60,700 nt of DNA from Prochloraceae cyanobacterium (GTDB taxonomy: Bacteria > Cyanobacteriota > Cyanobacteriia > Cyanobacteriales > JASJDA01): positions 1 through 60,700 of the forward strand of contig JASJDA010000017.1 in NCBI GenBank assembly GCA_030065755.1. The letters are read 5' to 3'. The notes beneath the pieces were generated by a model. It made no database searches. It was given only the letters and a program-made list of their open reading frames with translations, and was not told the origin of the DNA. The translations under genes and the position numbers were made by a program. Of this stretch, positions 1 through 9,600 are shown piece after piece (the stretch's first letter is position 1; every line of letters starts with the position of its first letter).

Positions 1-1
1 T

Positions 2-634
2 AAAGATGAGTCAATTGGAGTCGTGACGGGTAAAAGCGCGGGCTTTGATTTTGGATTAAAAACTTTTTTAACTGATAGTAATGGTCATGAATATAAATCC
101 CCTTTATTCCTGCTAAAAGCATCTAAGTTAATACGTGCAGCAAATAAAAAACTCTCATCCAAAAAACTAGGTTCTAACAATTGGCATAAAGCCAGAATCG
201 AACTAGCCAAGCTACACGAATACATAGCCAACCAAAGAAGAGATTATTTCTGGAAATTGGCTCATCAGTTGTGCGATACTTACGACTATCTATTTTTTGA
301 GGATCTAAATCTCAAAGGAATGGTTCGGCTGTGGGGTCGCAAGATTAGCGATTTAGCCTTTGCTACTTTTCTCGACATCCTCAAGCTGGTAGCAGAGAAA
401 AAAGGTAAGTTTGTTGGTTTTGTAGATCGTTGGTATCCAAGTTCTAAAACCTGCAATCATTGCGGTCACGTACATGATGGGTTACAGCTAGAAGATAGAC
501 GCTGGCGTTGTCCTGGCTGTTTGAGAGTTAACGATAGAGATAAGAATGCTGCCAAAAATTTGAACGAGAAGGGACTGTCTTCTCATGGGCTAGGCGATGT
601 TAGACAGGGGCTTGCTCCTGCAATTGCTGTCTGA
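2..634 (+). CDS. tnpB: TnpB, RNA-guided nuclease-like protein of an IS200/IS605 element (5' partial)
   Basis: The frame is open to the window edge, so the true start is upstream; an internal GTG at 23 is unlikely to be the start because it would fall just before the first RuvC motif. Visible landmarks are FDFGLK (RuvC-I, catalytic Asp), FFEDLNLKGM (RuvC-II, catalytic Glu), a zinc ribbon with CNHCG and CPGC pairs, and NDRDKNAAKN (RuvC-III, catalytic Asp). The C-terminal half is therefore intact. Members of this family act as RNA-guided DNA nucleases using a guide RNA made from the element's right end; that role is family knowledge. Without the N-terminal part it cannot be judged whether the full gene is intact. 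Confidence 0.9.
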   Translation, partial: KDESIGVVTGKSAGFDFGLKTFLTDSNGHEYKSPLFLLKASKLIRAANKKLSSKKLGSNNWHKARIELAKLHEYIANQRRDYFWKLAHQLCDTYDYLFFEDLNLKGMVRLWGRKISDLAFATFLDILKLVAEKKGKFVGFVDRWYPSSKTCNHCGHVHDGLQLEDRRWRCPGCLRVNDRDKNAAKNLNEKGLSSHGLGDVRQGLAPAIAV

Positions 635-643
635 ATCCAGAAT

Positions 644-665
644 CCCCGTCCCTTTTAGGGCGGGG
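644..665 (+). terminator. right-end hairpin of the tnpB element
   Basis: A 9-bp GC-rich stem with one bulged T and loop TTTTA. It could serve as the transposon right-end recognition hairpin, be part of the TnpB guide (omega/re) RNA, and act as a transcription barrier between the convergent tnpB and protease genes. Confidence 0.55.
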
Positions 666-671
666 AGTACG

Positions 672-3600
672 TCAAACGAGAACAATGTCTAGAAAAGGAT
701 CGAATATATCCGCATTTGTATTTTGTAAAGTCGCTATTTGCTGTCCCCTGAACAACAGAGCACCATTAGCCTCGTTAAAGCTAAATTGATTAGTACTTGT
801 TGCACCAAAACCACTACGATTAATCTGAATTTTATCTCCTTGAAAACCATTGAAGTCTGAGATAATATCAATTCCATCCCTTACTGAATTGAAAACAAAG
901 CGATCGGCACCAATTCCACCTACTAAAACATCTCGTCCAGCTCCTCCGATTAAGAAATCATTACCAGCACTCCCATTTAGTCGATCGTTACCTACTAGTC
1001 CAATCAATCGGTTATTGCGGTTATTTCCGACCAGAATATTGTTAAGGTTGTTGCCAACTCCATTAATAGCTGTCCCAGTTAGAATTAACCTTTCAACATT
1101 AGCTGCGAGGGTGTAGTTAACAGTTGAGAACACTGTATCGAAGCCAGCATTAACTAATTCCCCGACTCGATCGCCAACAGCGTCAACAACGTAACTATCA
1201 TTACCAGCACCTCCATTCATCAAGTCGGCTCCTAAGCCACCATTAAGGGTATCATTCCCAGCATTCCCATTGAGGATATCATTACCTACTAGTCCAATCA
1301 GTCGGTTATTGCGGTTATTTCCGAGAATAATATTGTTAAGGTTGTTGCCAATTCCATTAATAGCTGTCCCAGTTAGAATTAACCTTTCAACATTAGCTGC
1401 GAGGGTGTAGTTAACAGTTGAGAACACTGTATCAAAGCCAGCATTAACTAATTCCCCGACTCGATCGCCAACAGCGTCAACAACGTAACTATCATTACCA
1501 GCACCTCCATTCATGACATCATTACCAGCACCTCCGTTAAGTAGGTCATTACCAGCACTTCCTTGTAAAGAATCATTGCCAATATTCCCCAGTAAAGTGT
1601 CATTACCAATTAATCCGTCGATCGTATCATCGCCAGCTAATCCGTTTATATTATTGTTATTTGAATCGCCGTTGAGAGAATCATTGCCAGCAGTTGGTAA
1701 GTTATTGTTGACGGAGTTAACGTTAACCGTGATGACATAATTCGAGCTGCTGTAATCTTTACCGTCGCTAACCTTGAAATTAAAAGTCGTGTAAGGAGAG
1801 CCATTGGTATTAGCAGTAGCTTTAAATTTTAGTTGGTCTAGATTCCCCACAGCTATTTCTTGGTTAAGCAAAATATCTTCGCCGTCATTAATGTTGTTGC
1901 CGTTACTATCTAGGAAAAGCTCTCCTGCTGTCTCCAAAGCAGTAATTTGAACTTTTTGCAAAGTATCGCTATTATCGGAGTCGCTAAAGTTGAAATCAGC
2001 GGCTTTAAAGGCATAAATTACATCTTCATTGAAAGTAACAGTATTATTGGTAGCAGTAGGAAGCTGATTGGAATTAAATACCAGATTGTCCCACCACAGA
2101 TCGTATGTATTACCAGTATCGCTATAGGGATTTATTTTTAAATAGTAAGTCCCAGAGTCACTAACGATCGTATCTATAGATTCATTATCAGTAATTGAAT
2201 CAGAAGCAGCGATCTCATTACCGTTTGCATCGTAAAGATATAGATCTAGATCGCCGTTTGCATGGGTAAAGTTTAAGTTGACTACCAGATTTTCATAGCC
2301 AGAAGTTACATTAATCTCATACCAGTCGGCATCACCAGCAATTCCTTGACCATTAATATCCCTCAACCAAGTTTGTTGTTTGTTGCTTAAATCGTAAGCA
2401 GTAAGACGAGTATCATTTTCTTCGTAGTTATCGTCACTATTGCTAGTAATCTGGGATAGATCTACAGTAGCATCTGAAAATTGAACAAATTCGATTCCTG
2501 TCAGAATATCGCTACCATCAGAGTTGAGATTGGTTGTCTCAGTAACACTAAAACTTCCATTATTATTTTCTGTTATGGTGTAGTTTGCTTGTGTTCCCAA
2601 ATAAGTAGCAATATCGTCACCGTCGTTACCGTTGAGAGTATCGTCTCCTACTCCACCACTAATAGTGTCATTACCTATTCCACCAGAGAGAATATTATTT
2701 ATTGAATTACCTGTGAGCCGATCGTTCCCAGAGCCACCGATCGCGTTTTCAATTGTTACATTCTTAGCTATGGTATAACCACCATAAACACCGACGACAG
2801 AAGAGATATATCCTCCAGCATTCTGTCCAGTTAAAGGTGCTTCCCGTAAGTCGATATTAGCATTAGCATTAATTCCTGCTGCAGTAATTGTATCCGTACC
2901 GCCAGTATCCCAGATAGCAGAATAAAAAGTTCCAGATACGTTACTTGAAGTTAAAGTATAAGTATCGTTCCCATTGCGGTAATTATTGTTGGCACCATAA
3001 AGATGCTGAATAGCAGCAATATCGAATGCCATCGGCGTTCCTTGATATCCATAATTACCTCCTGAAGCTAAGTTATCGGATAATAGACCGTCGTTATAGG
3101 ACATAGTTGTCCACACGCCTTGGTTTAGTCCAAAGTCACCAGTAGATCCAAAGGGAGAAGTAACTCCAGGGTAAATAGAAGAACCACCACCATCATCGTG
3201 AGGGTGAGCTAATCCCAATCCGTGACCCAATTCGTGGATGAGAGTAATAAAACCATATCCACCCTGTTGCAAACCGCCATTAGGGTTCCAACCGCTTCCT
3301 TGCCAATTAAAATAGCCTATACCCATTCCGCCAGTTCCTGGAGGGCCAAACGCTCCCAGTGCAGGTAATTGAGAGTTGTCAACTGAATAAAAACCTAGTG
3401 TGGCATTAGGGTCATTATCTGTTGCTCTAACAAACTGAATATTAGCTATATTAGACCAAGTGGTTAATGCTTGCTCCATTGCAGCAATTTCATAATCTTC
3501 CCAATTATAAGCATTAGTTGTGATATTGCCTACGGAATCGTCAAAAGATTCAGACCCAGCACCCCAAAATGAATAAGTAATAACTCGATTGGAACCTACA

Positions 3601-4235
3601 GACCAACGATCTCCTCCCCAAAGAAGACCGTCAATGTAAGTATTGCCTGTTAAAGATGTATTTGCAACAGGCGATGTCAGTCTAGAAGTTGTTGAAGAGT
3701 TTGAGGCGAATAACTCTCTTGCTGACTCTGAAGAATTAGAAAGACTATAGGTATCATTACTTGCATTAGTAGCGCAGCAAGCAGAACAACCACAGCGTAT
3801 TATTGGTGTTGAAGTCGATTGAGTCTCTTTGCCCTCGCCTCCAATCCAACCCATACCTTGTTTTAATATCAAGTCACTGGTACTGGTATTGTCAATTTCA
3901 GAAGCGTAATTTATTAAATCTCGAACATCTTTTAGTAAAACTTGAGGCTTTTCAGCATTTTGACTTAAATATTCCTGCGCCAAATAAATGGTGTTAGTTT
4001 CTTCTAAAAAAGTGCTGTTAGAACCATCAAGCTCTATAATTGACTTGATTTCAATCCTAGGAATTTCTTTCCCCTCTTCTTTGAAGCTATCTAAAACTGA
4101 CTCTAATTGAGTCATGAGCTTTCGATCGTCTTGTAATGCTGCAATAAATTTTTCTGGAGTTAGATTTCTTTGGATAAGTTTATCTTCGCCTAAGATATCT
4201 GTTAAGTCTAAAATCAGTTTTTTGCTCAGTTCCAT
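672..4235 (-). CDS. secreted matrixin/serralysin-type metalloprotease with PPC, cadherin-like and RTX repeat domains
   Basis: A 1187-residue predicted extracellular protease. Residues 1-145 form a propeptide-like region ending in a cysteine cluster (RCGCSACC, 147-154). The catalytic domain spans about 200-440, with the zinc motif [11 protein letters not shown] (334-344) and a Met-turn WTTMS (about 375-380), typical of M10 metzincins. Calcium-binding GGxGND nonapeptides appear near 500-560. A PPC-type beta domain (YEENDT...DADWYEI) and a cadherin-like segment ([10 protein letters not shown]) follow. RTX repeats fill the C-terminal 300 residues, including two copies of a 98-residue module. The last residues DIVLV resemble the Asp-plus-hydrophobic tail of type I secretion substrates, and no N-terminal signal peptide is seen. 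The TGA stop abuts the transposon right end. Substrate unknown. Confidence 0.88.
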   Translation of the reverse strand: MELSKKLILDLTDILGEDKLIQRNLTPEKFIAALQDDRKLMTQLESVLDSFKEEGKEIPRIEIKSIIELDGSNSTFLEETNTIYLAQEYLSQNAEKPQVLLKDVRDLINYASEIDNTSTSDLILKQGMGWIGGEGKETQSTSTPIIRCGCSACCATNASNDTYSLSNSSESARELFASNSSTTSRLTSPVANTSLTGNTYIDGLLWGGDRWSVGSNRVITYSFWGAGSESFDDSVGNITTNAYNWEDYEIAAMEQALTTWSNIANIQFVRATDNDPNATLGFYSVDNSQLPALGAFGPPGTGGMGIGYFNWQGSGWNPNGGLQQGGYGFITLIHELGHGLGLAHPHDDGGGSSIYPGVTSPFGSTGDFGLNQGVWTTMSYNDGLLSDNLASGGNYGYQGTPMAFDIAAIQHLYGANNNYRNGNDTYTLTSSNVSGTFYSAIWDTGGTDTITAAGINANANIDLREAPLTGQNAGGYISSVVGVYGGYTIAKNVTIENAIGGSGNDRLTGNSINNILSGGIGNDTISGGVGDDTLNGNDGDDIATYLGTQANYTITENNNGSFSVTETTNLNSDGSDILTGIEFVQFSDATVDLSQITSNSDDNYEENDTRLTAYDLSNKQQTWLRDINGQGIAGDADWYEINVTSGYENLVVNLNFTHANGDLDLYLYDANGNEIAASDSITDNESIDTIVSDSGTYYLKINPYSDTGNTYDLWWDNLVFNSNQLPTATNNTVTFNEDVIYAFKAADFNFSDSDNSDTLQKVQITALETAGELFLDSNGNNINDGEDILLNQEIAVGNLDQLKFKATANTNGSPYTTFNFKVSDGKDYSSSNYVITVNVNSVNNNLPTAGNDSLNGDSNNNNINGLAGDDTIDGLIGNDTLLGNIGNDSLQGSAGNDLLNGGAGNDVMNGGAGNDSYVVDAVGDRVGELVNAGFDTVFSTVNYTLAANVERLILTGTAINGIGNNLNNIILGNNRNNRLIGLVGNDILNGNAGNDTLNGGLGADLMNGGAGNDSYVVDAVGDRVGELVNAGFDTVFSTVNYTLAANVERLILTGTAINGVGNNLNNILVGNNRNNRLIGLVGNDRLNGSAGNDFLIGGAGRDVLVGGIGADRFVFNSVRDGIDIISDFNGFQGDKIQINRSGFGATSTNQFSFNEANGALLFRGQQIATLQNTNADIFDPFLDIVLV
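1011..1598 (-). repeat. 98-residue RTX module repeated in the protease gene
   Basis: Near-identical DNA recurs with a period of 294 bp (for example GTTATTGCGG at 1011 and 1305). Each unit encodes RTX nonapeptides followed by a segment reading [11 protein letters not shown] and INGxGNNLNNI. The same module, diverged, occurs in the RTX gene at 5852-8626. The outer boundaries given are approximate. Confidence 0.7.
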
Positions 4236-4846
4236 TTTTTGATTTGTTTTTATAGATTTGCTTAGGTATATATAATTGTTTTAACAATTTAACACCAGAA
4301 AAAAGTTGTTCAACTCGGTAATTTGACTCGAATTTTTGTATTTTTAAGCCAAAATAAGTAGGTCTTATTGCTTTTTTAAAAAATCCGTAATTTTATTAAA
4401 AACAGAATAAAAATCGGCAATCAACTATAAAGCAATTAAGTATTAGTAAATTTACTGATAGAGGAAAATAACGAGATTTTAACCATTTTTTCTTATAATA
4501 TATATCTCTTATTTATTGTTGTCGCAAATTTGTTGTCTTGACAAAAATAATAGCCCACAAGCTAGAGAATATACTTAAGGGAAATCGACTAATTGTAAAG
4601 CTTCGCTTAGGGCTGATTTAATTGATATGTTCGATCGAATGGAGCGCGTAATTTTAGCCATTGGAAGTTTTGATTCAAATTAGCTAGATTGGTTTTTTCT
4701 TTAGTCTTGTGTAGCAACTAAAGAGTCTTATGTGTCAACTAAAGAAAACCGAAAAATTACCTTACGGTAATCTCTAATGGTCTCTCGCTTGCACTCTCCA
4801 CTTAGTTTTGCTAAATTAACAGTAAAGAAAAGTTTAAAGGTGCTAA
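4236..4846. other. AT-rich intergenic region upstream of the protease gene
   Basis: No convincing coding frame. It contains the 5' flank of the minus-strand protease and a short direct repeat, CAACTAAAGA at 4715 and 4736. No promoter could be assigned with confidence. Confidence 0.4.
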
Positions 4847-5087
4847 ATGAAAGGAATTAGCACAGTTTTTTAGCTTTTCCATAGTAGCTGCGATCGCTCG
4901 TGGTCGAATTCTAATAAATTACACTTTAAATCTTAAGAGCCCACAGGAACAATTAACAAAGCAGATTGAGTCCCTTAGCAAGAGCCAGGTAAGCTCGGAG
5001 CAAATAGAGCGCCTGGAAAATCAAATTAATTCTGTCACTCAAGAAACAAAGACACTGAGCCAACAAGTTGAAACTTTACTAGATTAG
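4847..5087 (+). pseudogene. small membrane-anchored coiled-coil protein, frameshifted
   Basis: An ATG with a good AAAGG ribosome-binding site 6 bases upstream starts MKGISTVF and then meets a stop immediately after a run of six T (4866-4871). Reading with five T instead continues without interruption to the TAG at 5085-5087. The joined product is about 79 residues: a hydrophobic N-terminal segment (FSFSIVAAIA) and then a heptad-rich helix (EQLTKQIESL, EQIERLENQI, TLSQQVETLL). The 241-bp length, one base over a multiple of three, fits a single-base insertion. It could be a recent pseudogene, a sequencing error in the homopolymer, or a slippage-expressed gene. The function of this type of small protein is not known to me. 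Confidence 0.55.
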
Positions 5088-5459
5088 ATTCCACGAAATT
5101 CCAATCGCAACTCAGAAACAGAAAACCTTCAAAAATCTCATATCTTATACCTCAAGAGAAAAAGCGCGCCGCGAAACGGCGCGCTCCTATCGACTCAGTC
5201 AAAAGGAAAGGTCATCTACTGATTGTAGAAATGTAACAAAAAACTAGGGCGGCAAAACAGACTGGAATAGAAATTCAAACAAGTGTAAATTTGTTAGTGA
5301 GCTAAAAATGAATCTACTTGTTTAAAGCTTTTTAAGTAATAAAAAAACTCCAGTCTCTCAATGCCGCTCTAGAACAAAATACCTAACTTGAAATCTTAAG
5401 AGATTTCAAAGAAGGAAGAGAATAAAAAACTGTTAAATTATGTCGGGGGCAATAAATCT
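5088..5459. other. intergenic region with a strong hairpin
   Basis: Apart from the hairpin at 5163-5185 no feature is recognised. The spacing before the zinc-ribbon gene at 5460 includes an AT-rich stretch likely to hold its promoter. Confidence 0.35.
5163..5185 (-). terminator. 9-bp GC-rich hairpin, terminator-like on the minus strand
   Basis: AGCGCGCCG and CGGCGCGCT form a perfect stem around CGAAA. On the minus strand it is followed by TTTTTCTCTT, as expected for an intrinsic terminator; on the plus strand no T-run follows. It would stop read-through from the minus-strand RTX gene about 670 bases upstream, or simply insulate the small gene ending at 5087. Confidence 0.55.
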
Positions 5460-5738
5460 ATGAATAATTGTCCGTGTTGTGGCACGACTTTGCTCCGCCA
5501 CATTAATCGTACTCGCCTCTACTGGTTTTGCCGACACTGTTGGCAAGAAATGCCCAATTTTGATTCATTGAGAATTATTAATCATTATCTAAGTGTTAAA
5601 TTCGAGGAATTGCCCTCTTTGCAAAAAGTCTCATTGGTTAAGGACACTTCCATTGCGATCGGTACTGATAACAAAAGTCATGTTTCTGAAGAGCTGTGTG
5701 AAGGAAAAGTTTTAGGCACTGTCCGTCAAGAAAAGTAA
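5460..5738 (+). CDS. small zinc-ribbon protein of a cyanobacterial family
   Basis: A 92-residue protein whose first 35 residues hold two CxxC-type pairs (CPCCG and CRHC) separated by an aromatic segment (RLYWF), followed by WQEMP. This is a compact zinc ribbon; similar short CPCC...YWFC.HCWQEMP proteins are common in cyanobacteria but I know of no assigned function. The C-terminal 50 residues are polar and probably disordered. The gene stands alone between two large minus-strand genes and carries no clear Shine-Dalgarno sequence (GGGGGCAATAAATCT precedes ATG). Confidence 0.7.
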   Translation: MNNCPCCGTTLLRHINRTRLYWFCRHCWQEMPNFDSLRIINHYLSVKFEELPSLQKVSLVKDTSIAIGTDNKSHVSEELCEGKVLGTVRQEK

Positions 5739-5851
5739 GTCGGGTGACTGATTCGCGCTCGTTTAATCCTATTTAGCGTTGCGATCGTCAATTAAAAAAG
5801 TGAACAGTTATCAGTTACCACTTATCAGGTCTTCTTCATGGATTTTGCTGT

Positions 5852-8626
5852 TTAGACGAGAATAATGTCTGCAGAAGTAATAAAATTCCTAGCATTCTGT
5901 AAAGTAGCTATTTGCTGTCCCCTAAACAAGAGAGCACCATTACCTGCGTTAAAGTTAAATTGATTAGTACTTGTTGCACCAAAACCACGACGATTAATCT
6001 GAATTTTATCTCCTTGAAACCTATTAAAGTCTGAGATAATATCAATTCGCTCGGAAACAGAGTTGAAAACAAAGCGATCGGCACCAAGTCCACCTACAAG
6101 AACATCTCGTCCAAATCCTCCAATTAAGAAATCATTGCCAGCACCACCGATAAGTTGGTCGTTACCACCACCACCAAGGAGTTTATTGTTGAAGCCATTC
6201 CCGCGAATAATATTATTGAGAAAATTACCTACTCCATTTCTGGCATTACCAATGAGGGTTAATCTTTCGAGATTGGCTCCTAGGGTGTAGTTAATTGAAG
6301 AAGCAACGGTGTCAATCCCTCCTCCTACTGCTTCTATGACTCGATCGCCAAAACTGTTAACGTATAAAGTATCATTGCCAATACCTCCATTCATAAGATC
6401 GTTGCCAACCCCTCCGTTGAGAATATCGTTTCCAGCACCACCGATAAGTTGGTCGTTACCACCACCACCAAGGAGTCTATTGTTGAAGCCATTCCCGCGA
6501 ATAATATTGTTGAGAAAATTACCTACTCCATTTCTGGCATTACCAATAAGGGTTAATCTTTCGAGATTGGCTCCCAGAGTGTAGTTAATTGAAGAAGCAA
6601 CGGTGTCAATCCCTCCTCCTGCTGCTTCTATAACTCGATCGCCGAAACTGTTAACGTATAAAGTATCATTGCCAATACCTCCATTCATAAGATCGTTGCC
6701 AACCCCTCCGTTGAGAATATCGTTTCCAGCACTTCCAACAAGAGAGTTGTTAAAGTTATTACCAGTAATGCGATCGTTTTGAGTGGTTCCAATAACATTC
6801 CGAAAATTTCTCACAGTACGATTGAGACTGCCAATTCCAGGAATGTTATTCACAACCAAACTCTCTGCAGCTAAATTAACCACAACAGATGCTGGACTAG
6901 TAGCACTAGAAACATTAATGGTATTAGCTCGACCAACATCACCAATAATAGTCTCAACTCTTTGTAAAGTGTCTCTACCAAGACCACCGCCTTTTACAAC
7001 AACACCTGTAGGTAACAGTGTAATTGCCTGACCCAAACCAGTATAATTTACAGTATCTCTACCTAAATCTGTACCATTACTGTCCCCATCAAGAGTATCG
7101 TTCCCTCTGCTGCCGAAAAAAACGTCGTTACCACCGCCACCGACAAGTACATTATTAGAATTATTCCCCTTAAAAGTATCGTTTTGAGTAGTTCCAATAA
7201 CATTACGAAAATTTCTCACAGTACGATTGAGACTGCCAATTCCAGGAATGTTATTTACAACCAAACTCTCTGTAGCTAAATTAACCACAACAGATACTGG
7301 ACTAGTAGCACTAGAAACATCGATGGTATTAGCTCGACCCACATCACCAATAATAGTCTCAACTCTTTGTAAGGTATCTCTACCAAGACCACCGCCTTTT
7401 ACAACAACACCTGTCGGTAACAGTGTAATTGCTTGACCCAAACCAGTATAATTTACAGTATCTCTACCCAGATCTGTACCATTACTGTCCCCATCAAGAG
7501 TATCGTTCCCTCTGCTGCCGAAAAAAAAGTCGTTACCACCGCCACCGACAAGTACATTATTAGAATTATTCCCCTTAAGAGTATCGTTCTGGGTTGTTCC
7601 AGTAACATTAACAAAGTTTTGAACCGTAAAATTTACGTCGCCAATTACTGGTATTCCTCTGACAGTAAGACTGTTAGCTGATAGATCGACATTGAATGAT
7701 GTTGTTCCACTTGTACCAGTAGAACCATCAATTGCATTAGTTTGTCCATTTGCCCCAATGATAGTTTCGATGTTGACAATTCGATCTACACCAGCATTAC
7801 CTTTATTAATTACACCCGCAGCTTCAAGGGTAATAGCTTGACCTAGACTGGTGTAATTTACTGTATCTGTACCACCCAGACCATCAATCGAGTAATTACC
7901 TGTGGTGCCGAGAAAAGTATCATCTAGTGCAGTGCCAACTAGATTGAGAGGACTAGTAGTCGAAGAACTACTAGTCAAAGTATAGGAACCAGTTTCATTG
8001 GGATTGGAAGAACTAACCCGAACTAGATAGTTAATACCCGCTACAGCCGTGAAAGTCAGTTGGGAATTTATACCAACACCAAAGTCATTATTGAAATCAA
8101 TCACTTGACCAGTGTCAGCGTTTACCAGTTGTAGGTAGGCATCAAAAATACCAGAGTCCAAGTTGATTTGTATCTGTTGACCTGGAGTAATGTCTGTTAA
8201 TAGGTAATCATCTTTATACTCAGTAGGAAAAAGAGGATCGCGAGAGTCTGTAATACTTAAATCACCTGATATAGTCTGGTTATTTGTTATGGTTGGTGCA
8301 ATATCACCAATGCTGGTAGTTAAGATATAAGAACCAGTTTCATTAGCATTAAAAGAACTAGCCCGAACTAGATAGTTAATCCCTGCTACAGCAGTGAAAG
8401 TAAGTTGAGAATTTGTACCAACACCAAAGTCATCATTGGAGTCAATAACTTGACCAGTGTCTGCATTCACTAGTTGCAAGAAAGCATCAAAACTAGCAGA
8501 GTCCAAGTTAATTTGTACCAGTTGACCTGGAGTAATGTCTGTTAATAAATAATCATCCTTATACTCAGAAGGAAAATTAGGATCGCGAGAGTCTGTGATA
8601 GTTAAATTGCCGTTAATAGTTGCCAT
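5852..8626 (-). CDS. secreted RTX repeat protein with two N-terminal PPC-like domains
   Basis: A 924-residue protein without a recognisable catalytic domain. It starts with two similar beta domains of about 115 residues (each with DSRDP, EYKDDYLLTDITPGQ, FDAxLQLVNADTGQVID), which resemble bacterial pre-peptidase C-terminal (PPC) domains. A central part has three copies (two near-identical) of a 135-residue module, and the C-terminal part has two copies of a 98-residue RTX module. The last 85 residues (GADRFVFNS...DIILV) closely match the end of the protease at 672-4235, including an Asp-hydrophobic tail typical of type I secretion. It is likely an extracellular calcium-binding structural or adhesive protein. 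No secretion genes lie nearby. Confidence 0.85.
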   Translation of the reverse strand: MATINGNLTITDSRDPNFPSEYKDDYLLTDITPGQLVQINLDSASFDAFLQLVNADTGQVIDSNDDFGVGTNSQLTFTAVAGINYLVRASSFNANETGSYILTTSIGDIAPTITNNQTISGDLSITDSRDPLFPTEYKDDYLLTDITPGQQIQINLDSGIFDAYLQLVNADTGQVIDFNNDFGVGINSQLTFTAVAGINYLVRVSSSNPNETGSYTLTSSSSTTSPLNLVGTALDDTFLGTTGNYSIDGLGGTDTVNYTSLGQAITLEAAGVINKGNAGVDRIVNIETIIGANGQTNAIDGSTGTSGTTSFNVDLSANSLTVRGIPVIGDVNFTVQNFVNVTGTTQNDTLKGNNSNNVLVGGGGNDFFFGSRGNDTLDGDSNGTDLGRDTVNYTGLGQAITLLPTGVVVKGGGLGRDTLQRVETIIGDVGRANTIDVSSATSPVSVVVNLATESLVVNNIPGIGSLNRTVRNFRNVIGTTQNDTFKGNNSNNVLVGGGGNDVFFGSRGNDTLDGDSNGTDLGRDTVNYTGLGQAITLLPTGVVVKGGGLGRDTLQRVETIIGDVGRANTINVSSATSPASVVVNLAAESLVVNNIPGIGSLNRTVRNFRNVIGTTQNDRITGNNFNNSLVGSAGNDILNGGVGNDLMNGGIGNDTLYVNSFGDRVIEAAGGGIDTVASSINYTLGANLERLTLIGNARNGVGNFLNNIIRGNGFNNRLLGGGGNDQLIGGAGNDILNGGVGNDLMNGGIGNDTLYVNSFGDRVIEAVGGGIDTVASSINYTLGANLERLTLIGNARNGVGNFLNNIIRGNGFNNKLLGGGGNDQLIGGAGNDFLIGGFGRDVLVGGLGADRFVFNSVSERIDIISDFNRFQGDKIQINRRGFGATSTNQFNFNAGNGALLFRGQQIATLQNARNFITSADIILV
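6138..6725 (-). repeat. two tandem 294-bp units in the RTX gene
   Basis: CCAGCACCACC recurs at 6138 and 6432, and the 98-residue unit (LIGGAGNDIL..., NNIIRGNGFNN) is nearly identical between copies. The period equals that in the neighbouring protease gene, pointing to a shared origin and possible gene conversion. Confidence 0.8.
6786..7595 (-). repeat. two tandem 405-bp units in the RTX gene
   Basis: GTTCCAATAACATT recurs at 6786 and 7191 (period 405 bp, 135 residues), and a diverged third copy starts at 7596. The first two copies are almost identical at DNA level, indicating recent tandem duplication or ongoing homogenisation. Each unit reads GRDTVNYTGLGQAITL, then RVETIIGDVGRANTI. Confidence 0.8.
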
Positions 8627-9446
8627 CTTTTAATTTCTAAATTATTTTCTTAAACTCTGAATTTTCGCAAGTAAAACAGCTTGCTAAAATGTCTATTTTT
8701 CAGGATTATTTAGATTTTTCGATCCTGCGACAGTTTACTATTTTTGAACAAAAATCTTGTCGATTGAGGATATATTAGATTGCTAACTAATAAATAGCAT
8801 AGTGAAAGATACAACTTTATTGATAGTTTCAATCTTTAGAAATGCATCTATAATTGCTGTTCAAGTTGTTCAATAATCGCTAAAAACACTATAGCTTTGG
8901 CGCAATTTTATTGTCAATTTACAATTTCAAGGTTCACCATAACTTTAATGTTTGTCAAAAATGTATATAAACAATAAAGTAAATATAAAGTTAATACCAA
9001 GGTAAATGCATCTAATCACTCTCGAACACTTTCTACTTACTGGTGTAGAGTAAATAAAATTTCGCAAAACTAATAGAGTAAAAAGCTTTTATTTTTTAGC
9101 CTCTCCAAAAATAAGTAGAAATTTGTTCGAGAAATTTAGATGCTTACGATCGAATTATTTTGACAAGGGTCTAAGTGGCACAAGTAAAACAGCATCCAAA
9201 AATGTCTATATTTTCAGGATTTTTTACCTAGAATTACCCTGCAAAACTTTATACAAGAAAAATATAGCTTATGTGTGATTTTGCTGTCAATGTGCGAGTT
9301 AAAAGTTCATCAAAACTTTAAGATTAAACCAAAATTTATAGAAACCATAAAGTTGCGATCGCTTATGCTTTGTTTTTCAAAGAACTTAATAGCCTACGAA
9401 CTAGTAATTAAGCTCAAGGGCGATCGCTTAGCTATTTCTTTTCTTA
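8627..9446. other. AT-rich intergenic region with a diverged duplication
   Basis: No coding frame stands out. A segment around 8669-8712 resembles 9181-9226 (both contain AAGTAAAACAGC and ATGTCTAT, then TTTTCAGGATT), and a second, weaker pair follows at about 8893-8980 and 9262-9350. The first copy is the 5' flank of the RTX gene; the second has no gene attached. Confidence 0.5.
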
Positions 9447-9517
9447 AGCGGGCAGCGAGAATCGAACTCGCATCATTAGCTTGGAAGGCTAAGGTTTTAC
9501 CACTAAACTATGCCCGC
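9447..9517 (-). tRNA. trnG: tRNA-Gly(UCC)
   Basis: The minus strand folds as a cloverleaf. The acceptor stem is GCGGGCA with TGCCCGC, the anticodon stem is TTAGC/GCTAA around loop CTTCCAA (anticodon TCC), and the T arm contains GTTCGAT. It is 71 nt including the discriminator base, and no CCA is encoded. Confidence 0.95.
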
Positions 9518-9600
9518 ACTCTTTATTAGGTCATATTTGACGACCATTTATAAAAATAACACAAATAGATCGTCTTGCCAACCCCCCTCGAGTAAAAATT

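Larger units (their letters stand above)
1..670 (+). mobile_element. 3' part of an IS200/IS605-family element (tnpB type)
   Basis: The window opens inside a tnpB gene and continues through a GC-rich hairpin (644-665: CCCCG.CCC, loop TTTTA, GGGCGGGG) that looks like the right end of an IS200/IS605-type element. The left end and any tnpA lie outside the window. The hairpin is followed within about 7 bases by the stop codon of the convergent RTX protease gene, so the element sits exactly against that gene's 3' end. The right boundary is inferred from the hairpin and was not matched to a known family. Confidence 0.7.

Noticed and set aside
6138-7595. Repeats in the RTX gene considered as a CRISPR or IS
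   Set aside because: Periods of 294 and 405 bp are multiples of three and keep the reading frame; they are protein repeats.
850-8000. Many plus-strand frames opposite the two RTX genes
   Set aside because: Their Pro/Ser/Leu-rich translations are the reverse of the repetitive Gly/Asp/Asn codons; no start signals or family resemblance.
9275-9529. 84-residue plus-strand frame
   Set aside because: Its 3' third is the antisense of tRNA-Gly.
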